Shown here: positions 52,394 to 60,936 of the stretch, in pieces | How positions within the stretch are numbered: the first letter of the stretch is position 1 | Layout: every line of letters starts with the position of its first letter | Source of the DNA: Actinomadura hibisca NBRC 15177 | GTDB lineage: Bacteria; Actinomycetota; Actinomycetes; Streptosporangiales; Streptosporangiaceae | Length of the DNA: 64,000 nt | NCBI RefSeq assembly: GCF_001552635.1 | Contig: NZ_BCRO01000043.1 | Coordinates: 1 to 64,000 of the forward strand | Direction of reading: 5' to 3' | Notes under the pieces: model-generated | What the model was told of the DNA's origin: nothing | Databases searched by the model: none | The model's input: the letters and a program-made list of their open reading frames with translations, nothing else | Made by a program: the position numbers and the translations under genes

Positions 52394-53007
52394 GCCGCAC
52401 CGCCCACGGCGGTGAAGCGGACCAGCATCCCCGGCCGCAGCAGCGCGGGCGGGTCGCGATCCAGGTCCCACATTGGGGTATCGGTGCGGCCGATGAGTTG
52501 CCAGCCGCCCGGTGCCTCAACGGGGTAGACGCCGCTGAACTCTCCCGCCAGCCCGACCGCCCCGGCCGGGACTCGCACGCGTGGAGTCGAGCGGCGCGGG
52601 ACGTGCAGGCGGGGGTCGCCGCCTGCCAGGTACGCGAAGCCCGGTGCGAAGCCGATGAACGCGACTCGCCACAGCGTGCCGGTGTGCGCGGCGATGACCT
52701 CGGCGGGGGTCAGGCCGGTGAGACGGGCTGTTTCTGCCAGGTCGTCGCCGTCGTAGTGGACGGGGATTTTCAGTGTCTCGGTTGTGTGGGCTGTTGGTTG
52801 TGCTGGTTTGGTCGCGTGGATGGTTGCGGTGATCGCGGCGGTGTCCGCGTCGTCGGCCAGGCGCAGCAGCAGGGTGCGGGCCGCTGGGACCAGGTCCACC
52901 ACGCCCGGCGGCGGCCTGTCGGTCAGCGCCGAGTACAGCCCGAGCATCGTGTCGAGGTCGGGCAGTTCGACCAGCAGGCCGGTGTCCCCGGCCGGCAGTA
53001 CCCGCAC
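52390..53007 (-). CDS. pxpB: 5-oxoprolinase subunit B (KipI-like)
   Basis: A 205-residue KipI/PxpB protein with IPVHYDGDDLAE, FIGFAPGFAYLAGGDPRLHV, and VPAGAVGLAGEFSGVYP, all typical. It starts 9 nt after pxpA and overlaps pxpC. Confidence 0.93.
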   Translation of the reverse strand: MRVLPAGDTGLLVELPDLDTMLGLYSALTDRPPPGVVDLVPAARTLLLRLADDADTAAITATIHATKPAQPTAHTTETLKIPVHYDGDDLAETARLTGLTPAEVIAAHTGTLWRVAFIGFAPGFAYLAGGDPRLHVPRRSTPRVRVPAGAVGLAGEFSGVYPVEAPGGWQLIGRTDTPMWDLDRDPPALLRPGMLVRFTAVGGAA

Positions 53008-53016
53008 TCTGTCTCC

Positions 53017-53784
53017 TTAGGTTCGGACGGCGGTGAACGGTTCGACGGTGATGCCCGCCTCCTCCAAGCGGGTGCGGACGGCCTGCGCCATCGCCACCGC
53101 GCCCGGGCTGTCGCCGTGCACGCAGATGGACTCCGCCTCCACCTTCACCACGCTGCCGTCGATCGCCACGATCTCGCCCTCGGCGGCCATCCGCAGGCAG
53201 CGGGCGGCGACCTCGGCGGGGTCGTGCAGCACCGCGCCGGGTTCGCGGCGTGGCACCAGCGTGCCTTCCGGGGTGTAGGCGCGGTCGGCGAATACCTCGT
53301 GTACCACCGGCAGCCCGGCTTCGGCGGCCAGTCGCAGCCACGTCGAGCCGGGCAGGCCGAGCACTGGCAGGCCGGGGTCGAACTCCAGGGCCGCCGTCAC
53401 CACCGCGCGGGCCTGCGCCTCGTGGTGCACGATCGTGTTGTAGAGCGCCCCGTGCGGCTTGAGGTAGCGGACGCGCGTCCCGGCCACCTCCGCGAACTGC
53501 CGCAACGCGCCGAGCTGGTACAGCACGTCGTCGGTGAGGACGTTCGGCGGCACGTCGATGAAGCGCCGCCCGAAGCCCGTCAGGTCGCGGTAGCCGGTGT
53601 GCGCGCCGATCGCCACACCGCGTCGGGCGGCGTTCTCGCAGGTGCGGCGCAGCACCGTCGGGTCGCCCGCGTGGAAGCCGCAGGCCACGTTCGCGCTGGT
53701 CACCACCTGGAGCAGGGCCTCGTCGTCGCCCAGTTCCCAGCGGCCGAAGCTCTCGCCGAGGTCGGCGTTCAGGTCGATGCGCAT
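53017..53784 (-). CDS. pxpA: 5-oxoprolinase subunit A (LamB/YcsF family)
   Basis: A 255-residue LamB/YcsF protein: MRIDLNADLGESFGRW, NVACGFHAGDP, GAHTGYRDLTGFGRR, LKPHGALYN and ICVHGDSPGA. It starts one base after the transporter stop (TGACATG) with GGAAG upstream. Confidence 0.95.
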   Translation of the reverse strand: MRIDLNADLGESFGRWELGDDEALLQVVTSANVACGFHAGDPTVLRRTCENAARRGVAIGAHTGYRDLTGFGRRFIDVPPNVLTDDVLYQLGALRQFAEVAGTRVRYLKPHGALYNTIVHHEAQARAVVTAALEFDPGLPVLGLPGSTWLRLAAEAGLPVVHEVFADRAYTPEGTLVPRREPGAVLHDPAEVAARCLRMAAEGEIVAIDGSVVKVEAESICVHGDSPGAVAMAQAVRTRLEEAGITVEPFTAVRT

Positions 53785-53785
53785 G

Positions 53786-55015
53786 TCACTTCCACAGCTG
53801 GTCGAGGGTGGTCAGCAGGTGCCAGCTCAGGTAGAGGGTGAACGCCCAGGCCAGCACGCCGAGGCTCAGCAGCCACACCGGGTAGCGGTAGCCGCCGAGC
53901 ATGTCGCGGCGGCGGGCCGCCACCCACAGCAGCACGCCGAGGCCGAACGGCAGGATCAGCCCGTTCAGCGCGCCCGCCGCCACCAGCAGCTTCGCCGGGG
54001 CCGTGCCGATCAGCAGGTAGATCGCCGTCGCCACCACGATGAACGCGACCACCAGCCGGTTGCGGTGGCGCTCGATCCACGGCGAGAACGACACGGTGAA
54101 CGAGATCGAGGTGTAGGACGCCCCGATGACGGAGGTGATCGCCGCCGACCACAGGATCAGTCCGAACAGCCGCTGCCCGACGTCCCCGGCCGCGTGCTGG
54201 AACGCCGACGCCGCCGGGTTGTCCGCCGCCAGCTTCGCGCCGCCCGCGACCACGCCGAGCACGGCCAGGAACAGCAGCACCCGCATCAGCGCGGTGATCA
54301 GGATGCCCGACACCGAGCTGCGGGTGATGCCCGGGACGTTCTCCGGCCCGGTCAGCCCCGACTCGATCATGCGGTGCGCGCCCGCGTAGACGATGTAGCC
54401 GCCGACGGTGCCGCCGATCAGCGTGATGATGGTGAGCAGGTCCACCCGCTCGGGCAGCACGCTCTGCTTCAGGGCGTCGCCGACCGGCGGCCCGGAGATC
54501 ACCGCCACGTACAGCGTCAGCAGGATCATGACGGCGCCGAGCACCACCACGATCCGGTCCATCGCGACCCCGGCCCGCTTCACCAGGAAGATCGCGATGG
54601 CGACCAGCGCCGACACCGCGCCGCCGATCTTGACGTCCAGGCCGAACAGCGCGTTCAGACCCAGGGCGCATCCGGCGACGTTGCCGATGTTGAAGATCAT
54701 GCCGCCGAGCAGGTCGAGCCCGGCCAGCACGTAGCCGCCGCCGGGCACCACGTCGTTGGCCAGGTCCTGGGCGCGCCGCCCGGCGACGCCGATGACGCGC
54801 CACACGTTGAGCTGGATCGCGATGTCCACCAGCACCGACACCAGGATCGCGAACGCGAACGCGGCGCCGAGCTTGGCGGTGAAGGTCGTCGTCTGGGTGA
54901 TGAAGCCGGGTCCGATGGCGCTGGTCGCCATCAGGAACATGGCGCCGACGAGCACGCCGCGGCCCGCCGGGGGTCGGGCGGGCCGGGCCGGCTCGGCCAG
55001 GGTCTGGTCGGTCAT
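53786..55015 (-). CDS. NRAMP-family transporter of the 5-oxoproline operon
   Basis: A 409-residue membrane protein with about eleven helices, of the NRAMP/divalent-metal superfamily. The unwound TM1 motif of true metal carriers (DPGN) reads IGPGFITQT here, so it lacks the usual Asp/Asn metal ligands; TM6 (NVAGCALGLNAL or AGAHRM region) is also unlike MntH. Similar proteins in pxp operons may move an amino acid or 5-oxoproline. First gene of the operon, divergent from the GntR gene. Start at 55015, not the 18-residue longer open frame. Confidence 0.85.
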   Translation of the reverse strand: MTDQTLAEPARPARPPAGRGVLVGAMFLMATSAIGPGFITQTTTFTAKLGAAFAFAILVSVLVDIAIQLNVWRVIGVAGRRAQDLANDVVPGGGYVLAGLDLLGGMIFNIGNVAGCALGLNALFGLDVKIGGAVSALVAIAIFLVKRAGVAMDRIVVVLGAVMILLTLYVAVISGPPVGDALKQSVLPERVDLLTIITLIGGTVGGYIVYAGAHRMIESGLTGPENVPGITRSSVSGILITALMRVLLFLAVLGVVAGGAKLAADNPAASAFQHAAGDVGQRLFGLILWSAAITSVIGASYTSISFTVSFSPWIERHRNRLVVAFIVVATAIYLLIGTAPAKLLVAAGALNGLILPFGLGVLLWVAARRRDMLGGYRYPVWLLSLGVLAWAFTLYLSWHLLTTLDQLWK

Positions 55016-55056
55016 GACAGCCCCTCGGGGGTGTGGTGGCTTTCCCTGAGAGTAGG

Positions 55057-55071
55057 GATTGTTCAACAATC
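55057..55071. promoter_or_regulatory. GntR operator GATTGTT-C-AACAATC
   Basis: A perfect 15-bp palindrome in the AT-rich spacer between the transporter (start 55015) and the GntR gene (start 55154), 41 nt before the former. Fits autoregulation and control of the oxoproline operon. Confidence 0.8.
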
Positions 55072-55153
55072 GGGCAATAGCTCAGTTGAACTCCGCTTGC
55101 ACTACGCTTGACCCGGCCGGGCCTCGGCGCCGCATTCCCACGGGGAGAACAGG

Positions 55154-55855
55154 GTGACGACGCAGGACGACTGGATCGCCAACCTCAAGGCCGCGAGCGG
55201 GGATCTGGCCCGCTCCAGCACCGTCACCCGCGTCGCCGACCTGCTGCGCCAGCAGATCACCGACGGGCACCTGGTGCCCGGCGCGGCGCTCCCGGAGAAG
55301 CTCCTGAGCGAGGCCGCCAACGTGTCGCGCAACACGATGCGCGAGGCGTTCCGGCTGCTGGCCCAGGAGGGGCTGGTCGTGCACGAGTTCAACAGGGGCG
55401 TGTTCGTGCGCAGCCTCACCCTCGCCGACGTCGCCGACGTCTACCGGGTGCGCCGCATCCTGGAGGGCGCCGGGGTCCGCAACGCCGCCGAGGCGGGCCC
55501 GGAGCCGGTGGCCCGCGTCGGCGCGGTGGTCGCCGAGGGCGAGCGCGCCGCCGCCGAGGGCCGCTGGGCCGACGTCGGCACCGCCGACATCCGCTTCCAC
55601 CAGGCCGTCGCCGCGTTGTGCGGCAGCCCCCGGGTGGACGACATGATGCGCCACCTGCTGGCCGAGCTGCGCCTGGTCTTCCACGTGATGGGCTCGGCGG
55701 AGCGTTTCCACGGCCCCTACCTGCCCCGCAACCGCAGGCTGGCCGACCTGCTGGCCGCCGGTGACCTGACGACCGCCGACCAGGAGTTGCGCGCCTATTT
55801 GTACGACGCCGAGGCCCAGCTCACCGCCGCCTACACGGCCGTCGAGCCCGCCTGA
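55154..55855 (+). CDS. GntR family regulator (FadR/FCD type)
   Basis: A 233-residue regulator: winged helix (VADLLRQQITDGHLVPGAAL, then SEAANVSRNTMREAFRLLAQ) and an all-helical FCD domain with metal-binding-type residues (RFHQAVAALCGSP). GTG start with GGGGAG upstream. Its last 25 bases overlap the convergent GlxA-type gene. Probably senses 5-oxoproline or glutamate. Confidence 0.9.
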   Translation: MTTQDDWIANLKAASGDLARSSTVTRVADLLRQQITDGHLVPGAALPEKLLSEAANVSRNTMREAFRLLAQEGLVVHEFNRGVFVRSLTLADVADVYRVRRILEGAGVRNAAEAGPEPVARVGAVVAEGERAAAEGRWADVGTADIRFHQAVAALCGSPRVDDMMRHLLAELRLVFHVMGSAERFHGPYLPRNRRLADLLAAGDLTTADQELRAYLYDAEAQLTAAYTAVEPA

Positions 55856-56820
55856 CCTATTTCGGGGCCGAACCGGCGCCGGTACGCCGACGGGGTGATG
55901 CCGGTCTCGCGGCGCATCAGCGTCCGCAGGTTGGCGGCCGTGCCGAGCCCGCTGCGTCGCGCGACCATCTCGAAGCGGGCCTCGCCTCGCTCGATCAGGC
56001 GGCAGGCCAGGCCGAGGCGTTCGCCGGTGAGCCACGCCAGCGGCGTCGTGCCCAGTTGCGCCTGGAAGCGGCGGTGCAGCGTCGCCGGGCTGACCGCCGC
56101 GCGTGCCGCGAGGTCGGCGACGGTGAGCGGCGTGTCCAGCCGCTCCTGTGCCCAGGCCAGGACGGGTGCCAGGGATTCGTCCGGCACGTCGGGCATGGGA
56201 CGTTCCACGAACTGCCGCTGCCCGCCGTCCCGATGCGCGGCGAACACCAGCCGCCGGCTCACCGAGTTGGCAACCTCCGCTCCGTGGTCGCGGCGGACCA
56301 CGTGCAGGCCGAGGTCGAGCGCGGCGGCGCTTCCGGCGGCGGTGAGAATGTCGCCGTCGTCCACGAACAGCACGTCCTCCTCGAACTGGACGGACGGGAA
56401 GCGCGCCCGGAAGGAGGGTGCCCACTGCCAGTGCGCGGTGGCCCGTCGCCCGTCGAGAACTCCGGCTTCGGCCAGGGTGAACGCGCCGCTACAGAAGCCG
56501 ACCAGACGCGCGCCGCGCGCGTGCGCACGTCGGATGGCGTCGAGCACGGCCGGACGGCGGGGGACCTCGACGTCGGGACGGTTGGGGACGATGAGGGTGT
56601 CCGCGCTGTCGGCCGCCTCCAGGCCGGTGACGCCGGTGAGCGTGAAGAACCCGTCCCGCATCAGCGTGCGGGGCTCGGGAGAGCAGAGCCGGAAGTCGTA
56701 GAGGTCGCGGCCCAGCTCGGGGCGACGCAGGCCGAAGACCTCGGTCGCGCAGCCCAGCTCGAAGGGGTTGGAGTTCGCGTCCACGATCACGACGACCCGG
56801 TGCGAGGATTCTTGCGCCAT
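55831..56820 (-). CDS. GlxA family regulator (DJ-1/PfpI domain plus AraC HTH)
   Basis: A 329-residue protein: N-terminal amidotransferase-like domain with GFCSGAFTLAEAGVL (nucleophile-elbow Cys about residue 119) and TAHW, then two AraC-type HTH motifs (TVADLAARAAVSPATLHRRF; ARRSGLGTAANLRTLMRRET). Such regulators respond to nitrogen or one-carbon metabolites. Divergent from the cupin gene with a 52-nt spacer. Confidence 0.92.
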   Translation of the reverse strand: MAQESSHRVVVIVDANSNPFELGCATEVFGLRRPELGRDLYDFRLCSPEPRTLMRDGFFTLTGVTGLEAADSADTLIVPNRPDVEVPRRPAVLDAIRRAHARGARLVGFCSGAFTLAEAGVLDGRRATAHWQWAPSFRARFPSVQFEEDVLFVDDGDILTAAGSAAALDLGLHVVRRDHGAEVANSVSRRLVFAAHRDGGQRQFVERPMPDVPDESLAPVLAWAQERLDTPLTVADLAARAAVSPATLHRRFQAQLGTTPLAWLTGERLGLACRLIERGEARFEMVARRSGLGTAANLRTLMRRETGITPSAYRRRFGPEIGQAGSTAV

Positions 56821-56872
56821 ATGCGATTCCTAGCACTCACACCGCCCGCGCGGAACCGCCCAGGATGGCCCC

Positions 56873-57268
56873 ATGAGCAACGACCCCGTCTCCCTCGACA
56901 AGGCCCTGGCCTCCTTCGACGCGCTGTGGAGCCCCCGCATCGTCAACCGTGTCAACGACTACGACGTCCGTATCGCCAAGGTGGAAGGCGAGCACATCTG
57001 GCACGCCCACGACGACACCGACGAGTTCTTCCTCGTGCTCGACGGTGAGCTGCACATCTCCCTCCGCGAGCCCGCCGGGGAGCGCACGGTGACGCTCCCC
57101 CAGGGCGCGGTCTTCACCGTCCCCAAGGGCACCGAGCACCGGCCGTACGCCCCGTCCGGCGCGTCCATCCTGATGTTCGAGCCCGCCGGGACGCCCACGG
57201 TCGGCGACCGGCACGACGAGGTCCCCGACCACGTGGACGCGACCACTGGCCACGCCCTCGACCTCTGA
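56873..57268 (+). CDS. cupin domain protein
   Basis: A 131-residue single cupin. Metal-binding motif 1 HAHDDTDEFFLVLDGEL and motif 2 GAVFTVPKGTEHRPYAP are complete (two His and a Glu, then His). It could be an isomerase, a dioxygenase or a ligand-binding protein. Divergent from the GlxA-type regulator, its probable controller. Confidence 0.88.
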   Translation: MSNDPVSLDKALASFDALWSPRIVNRVNDYDVRIAKVEGEHIWHAHDDTDEFFLVLDGELHISLREPAGERTVTLPQGAVFTVPKGTEHRPYAPSGASILMFEPAGTPTVGDRHDEVPDHVDATTGHALDL

Positions 57269-57275
57269 TCCGGCC

Positions 57276-58463
57276 TCACGCGACGGCGGCGTCCCAGTCG
57301 ATGTGGTGGCCGTAGGTCTCGCGCGTCTGCCTGCCGTCGGCGGTCATCCTGAGGACCACCGGCAGCAGCAGGTCGCGGAGGACGCGGCCGACCGGCCCCG
57401 CCGCCTTGTTGTTGTTCACCCGCGCGGCCTGCTTCACGATGCGCGCGACGCGGGGGCGGCGCAGCGCGTCGTAGGCCGCGAACGCCCGCGCGACGTCGCC
57501 GTGGTCGCGCAGCGCGCGGGCCAGCTCCACCCCGTCCTCGATGGCCAGCGACGCGCCCTGGCCCGAGGACGGGGACGGGGCGTGCGCGGCGTCCCCGATG
57601 ACGATCATCCGGCCGTCGTGCCAGGCGGGCAGCTTCACCATCGCGTGCATGGGGCTCGCGGGCATGATCTCGTGGGCTTGCTCGACCAGCCGGACGGCGG
57701 GCCCGCCGTCGCCCTCGAACAGCCGCGCCAGCCGCGCGCGCCACTCCTCCGCGCCGATCGCCTCCACCTCGCCCCGCGCGGGCTCGTCGCGGCGCGGCAC
57801 GTTCGCGAACCACCACACCTCGCCACCGGGCGCGAGGGCGTAGCCGAAGAACCCGCGCTTGCCGAAGACCATCGAGTAGTCGCCCGGCGCGACGTCCACG
57901 GGCACGCCCCGCGTGTACCCGCCGAGCCCGATCAGGCCCGTGTAGGCGGGGGCGGGCGCGCCGGGGTCGATCAGCCCTCGGACGGTCGAGTGCACGCCGT
58001 CGCAGCCGACCAGCAGGTCACCGTGTGCCCGTGTGCCGTCGGCGAACGTCGCGGTCACGCCGTCGCCGGTGTCCTCGGCGGTCACCAGGCGCTTGCCCGG
58101 CTCGATGCGGACGCCCTGGGCCACGGCCTCGTCGCGCACCGCCCGGTAGAGGTCGGCGCGGCGCAGGGTGCGGCTGACGGTGCCCGCCTCGTCCGGGCCG
58201 GTGGTGCTCACCCGGCCCAGCGGCTTGCCGGTGGTGCTGACCATGGCGATGCCCGGCGTCGGGAAGCCGGATGCCAGGGCGGGCGCGTCGGCGCCGATGG
58301 CGCGTAGCGCGTCGATGCCGTTGGAGCCGAGGGTGAGGAAGACGCCGACGCCGTCCGCGCCGGACGGGTGCGCCTCGTAGACGGTGGCCTCGACGCCCGC
58401 CCGCCGCAGCGCCATCGCCGCGACCGGCCCGGCGATGCCGCCGCCGATGATCAGAGCTCGCAT
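57276..58463 (-). CDS. FAD-dependent aromatic-type monooxygenase
   Basis: A 395-residue class A flavoprotein monooxygenase. FAD motifs: IIGGGIAGPVAAMALRRAG at the N-terminus, DLLVGCDGVHSTVR (DG motif) and VIGDAAHAPSPSSGQGASLA (GD motif). Hydroxylates an aromatic or polycyclic substrate with NAD(P)H; the substrate is unknown. Divergent from a MarR regulator with a palindromic operator between them, which points to substrate-inducible detoxification. Confidence 0.9.
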   Translation of the reverse strand: MRALIIGGGIAGPVAAMALRRAGVEATVYEAHPSGADGVGVFLTLGSNGIDALRAIGADAPALASGFPTPGIAMVSTTGKPLGRVSTTGPDEAGTVSRTLRRADLYRAVRDEAVAQGVRIEPGKRLVTAEDTGDGVTATFADGTRAHGDLLVGCDGVHSTVRGLIDPGAPAPAYTGLIGLGGYTRGVPVDVAPGDYSMVFGKRGFFGYALAPGGEVWWFANVPRRDEPARGEVEAIGAEEWRARLARLFEGDGGPAVRLVEQAHEIMPASPMHAMVKLPAWHDGRMIVIGDAAHAPSPSSGQGASLAIEDGVELARALRDHGDVARAFAAYDALRRPRVARIVKQAARVNNNKAAGPVGRVLRDLLLPVVLRMTADGRQTRETYGHHIDWDAAVA

Positions 58464-58488
58464 GGTGGTGCTCCTTCCGTGGGATTTA

Positions 58489-58508
58489 TTTAGTTAGATC
58501 GAACTAAA
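58489..58508. promoter_or_regulatory. MarR operator TTTAGTT-AGATCG-AACTAAA
   Basis: Perfect 7-bp arms with a GATC-centred spacer, located 26 nt before the monooxygenase start and 22 nt before the MarR start, covering both. A second, perfect palindrome CTAGCGCTAG lies at 58511-58520. Confidence 0.85.
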
Positions 58509-58529
58509 CACTAGCGCTAGACTACGCCC

Positions 58530-58979
58530 ATGCCAAGTCGTCCCGAACTGGTGGAAGAGGTCCTGCTCGCCGGCCGCAAGTTGTCCACCGCCGCCGTGCT
58601 CTTCCACACCGCCCTCTCCGCCCGCCAGGGCCTGAGCGCCACCGAGGAGAAGGCCCTGGACGTGCTGGCGCGGCGCGGCCCCATGACCGCGGGCGACCTG
58701 GCCCGGCACACCGGGCTGACCCCGGCCTCGGTCACCGCGCTGATCGGCCGCCTGGAGCGCAAGGAGGCCGCGCGGCGCGTCCCGCACCCCGAGGACGGGC
58801 GCAAGGTGCTGATCGAGTTCCGGCAGGACTGGGTGGCCAAGGTGGCCCCGCTGTTCGAGGACCTGGTGCGGTCGCTGCGCGAGTTGTGCGAGGGCTACGA
58901 GGACGACGAGCTGGCCACCGTCGCGCAGTTCATGACCGACGCGGCCTGGCGACAGGAGGAGGCCATGCGGCGGTTGTGA
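58530..58979 (+). CDS. MarR family regulator
   Basis: A 149-residue winged-helix repressor (MTAGDLARHTGLTPASVTAL and wing RRVPHPEDGRKVLIEF). It probably represses the divergent monooxygenase and itself through 58489-58508. No ribosome-binding site is obvious and the operator nearly touches the start, so the transcript may be leaderless or very short-leadered. Confidence 0.9.
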   Translation: MPSRPELVEEVLLAGRKLSTAAVLFHTALSARQGLSATEEKALDVLARRGPMTAGDLARHTGLTPASVTALIGRLERKEAARRVPHPEDGRKVLIEFRQDWVAKVAPLFEDLVRSLRELCEGYEDDELATVAQFMTDAAWRQEEAMRRL

Positions 58980-59076
58980 CCACGGCCGGACTGCCTGGAG
59001 CGTCCGGTTTCGCCGCGCGGCAAAGCGAGCATGATGCAAGGAGTCCGATCGACGATCTTGGGGGGAGAGCGCGCCC

Positions 59077-59490
59077 ATGGGCAAGCCCGTCCTGGAAGAA
59101 CTCGACCGTGCCGAGTGCCTGCGGCTGGTGGCCGGCAGCGCGGTGGGCCGGGTCGCCTTCGACGACGGCGAGGGACCGGCGATCATCCCCGTCAACTACG
59201 TCCTGGACGGCGACACGCTGGTGTTCCGCACCACCGTGGGCGGGCGGCTGACCAAGAACCTGTCCACCCACCTGGCCGGAGCCGAGATGCGGATCGCCTT
59301 CGAGGTGGACCGTCTCGACACCGATGACCGCACGGGCTGGAGCGTGCTGCTGCGCGGCGGCGCGCGGCCGATGACCGAGCAGGAGGCCGCCGCGGCCCCC
59401 GACCCCGACCCGTGGCCCGCCGGGGAGCGCGAGTCCCTGATCGTCTTCACGCCGAACGAGGTCAGCGGCCGCCGCCTGCACCGGGACTAG
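59077..59490 (+). CDS. pyridoxamine-5'-phosphate-oxidase-fold flavoprotein
   Basis: A 137-residue split-barrel protein of the NimA/PPOX-like type (CLRLVAGSAVGRVAFDDGEG, IIPVNYVLDGDTLVFRTTVG). Binds FMN, F420 or heme in relatives. ATG at 59077 after a GGGGGGAGAG stretch. Ends in a 4-nt overlap with the convergent GH1 gene. Confidence 0.87.
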   Translation: MGKPVLEELDRAECLRLVAGSAVGRVAFDDGEGPAIIPVNYVLDGDTLVFRTTVGGRLTKNLSTHLAGAEMRIAFEVDRLDTDDRTGWSVLLRGGARPMTEQEAAAAPDPDPWPAGERESLIVFTPNEVSGRRLHRD

Positions 59491-60836
59491 CCCTTGATCG
59501 CCTCCTGGTACCAGGAGGCGCTGTCCTTCCACGTGCGGCGGCCGGTGGGGTAGTCCACGTGGATGAGACCGAAGCGCTTGCTGTAGCCGTGCGACCATTC
59601 GAAGTTGTCGAGCAGCGACCAGGCGAAGTAGCCCCGTAGATCGACGCCCGCGGCGATCGCCCCGGCGGCCGCCGCCAGGTGGTCGCGCAGGTAGGCGATC
59701 CGGTCCTCGTCGTGGACGCGGCCGTCGGGGGCCACCTCGTCGGCGAACGCCGCGCCGTTCTCGGTGATCATCAGGGGGACGCCCGGGTGCTCGCGGTGCA
59801 GCAGCAGCAGCAGCTCGGTCAGGCCGGTGGCGTCGACGGGCCAGCCCATCTCGGTGTACGGGCCCGGCTGCTCGGCGAACACAACGTCCGCGCAGCCCAC
59901 GAACGGCGTCGCCGCGCCCTCGGCGTGGCCGTGCGCGGCGGCCGGGGCGCCGTCGTCGCGGACCAGCGTGGGGCTGTAGTAGTTGACGCCGAGCACGTCC
60001 AGCGGCGCGGCGATGGTCGTCTCGTCGCCGCCGCGCACGAAGGACCAGTCGGTGACGGCGGCGGTGTCGGCCAGCAGGTCGGCGGGGTAGCCGCCGCCCA
60101 GCATCGGCCCGGTGAAGATCCGGTTGGCGACCGCGTCCACCCGCCGCACCGCCTCGGCGTCGCCGCGCAGGTGGTGCAGGTTGAGCGTGACCGAGTGCCG
60201 GGCCGAGGCGGCGACGACGCCGCGCAGCGCGCCGTTGGCCATGCCGTGCGCGAGGTTGAGGTGGTGGGCGGCGGCGAGCGCGGCGGCGGCGTCGGCGCGG
60301 CCGGGCGCGTGCACGCCGGAGGCGTAGCCGAGGAAGGCCGAGCACCAGGGCTCGTTCAGCGTCGTCCAGGTGTGCACGCGGTCGCCGAGCACCTGGCCGA
60401 CGTGCTCGGCGTACTCGGCGAACCGGAAGGCGGTGTCGCGGGCGGGCCAGCCTCCAGCGTCCTCCAGGTCCTGGGGCAGGTCCCAGTGGTAGAGGGTCGC
60501 GACGGGCGCGATGCCCGCCTCCAGCAGGGCGTCCACCAGGCGCGAGTAGAAGTCGAGGCCCGCCCGGTTGGGGCGGCCGTCGGGCAGCACCCGGGACCAG
60601 GAGATCGAGAAGCGGTAGGCGTCCAGGCCCAGCGCGGCCATCGACGCGACGTCCTCGGCCCAGCGGTGGTAATGGTCGGTGGCCACGTCGCCGGTGTCGC
60701 CGTCGCGGGTGCGGCCGGGGGTGCGGCTGAAGGTGTCCCAGATGGAGGGGGCGCGCCCGTCCTCGTCCGCCGCGCCCTCGATCTGGTAGGCCGCGGTGGC
60801 GGCGCCCCACAGGAAGCCTTCGGGGAAGGGGGTCAT
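59487..60836 (-). CDS. second GH1 beta-glucosidase
   Basis: A 449-residue GH1 enzyme. Acid/base Glu162 in TLNEPW, nucleophile Glu359 in ITENGAAF, N-terminal GAATAAYQIEGA. Very similar in layout to the beta-glucosidase at 31855 but with a shorter loop after SRVLPDG. No signal peptide. A CebR box 55 nt upstream makes it part of the cellobiose regulon although it is outside the transporter operon. Confidence 0.93.
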   Translation of the reverse strand: MTPFPEGFLWGAATAAYQIEGAADEDGRAPSIWDTFSRTPGRTRDGDTGDVATDHYHRWAEDVASMAALGLDAYRFSISWSRVLPDGRPNRAGLDFYSRLVDALLEAGIAPVATLYHWDLPQDLEDAGGWPARDTAFRFAEYAEHVGQVLGDRVHTWTTLNEPWCSAFLGYASGVHAPGRADAAAALAAAHHLNLAHGMANGALRGVVAASARHSVTLNLHHLRGDAEAVRRVDAVANRIFTGPMLGGGYPADLLADTAAVTDWSFVRGGDETTIAAPLDVLGVNYYSPTLVRDDGAPAAAHGHAEGAATPFVGCADVVFAEQPGPYTEMGWPVDATGLTELLLLLHREHPGVPLMITENGAAFADEVAPDGRVHDEDRIAYLRDHLAAAAGAIAAGVDLRGYFAWSLLDNFEWSHGYSKRFGLIHVDYPTGRRTWKDSASWYQEAIKG

Positions 60837-60891
60837 CGGTGCTCCAGCATGTCGTTTCGGGTGGGGCGGACACGGGGTCGGGCGCAGTCTA

Positions 60892-60905
60892 TGGGAGCGC
60901 TCCCA
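60892..60905 (-). promoter_or_regulatory. second perfect CebR operator
   Basis: TGGGAGCGCTCCCA, identical to the copy at 28547-28560, in the 100-nt gap between the kinase stop and the beta-glucosidase start. Confidence 0.92.
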
Positions 60906-60936
60906 CTTGCCGACAGCCCTTGATGCCTTCGGAAGA

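Noticed and set aside
53597..55111. 504-codon plus-strand open frame
   Set aside because: Antisense to the NRAMP-like transporter; Arg/His/Gln-rich shadow.
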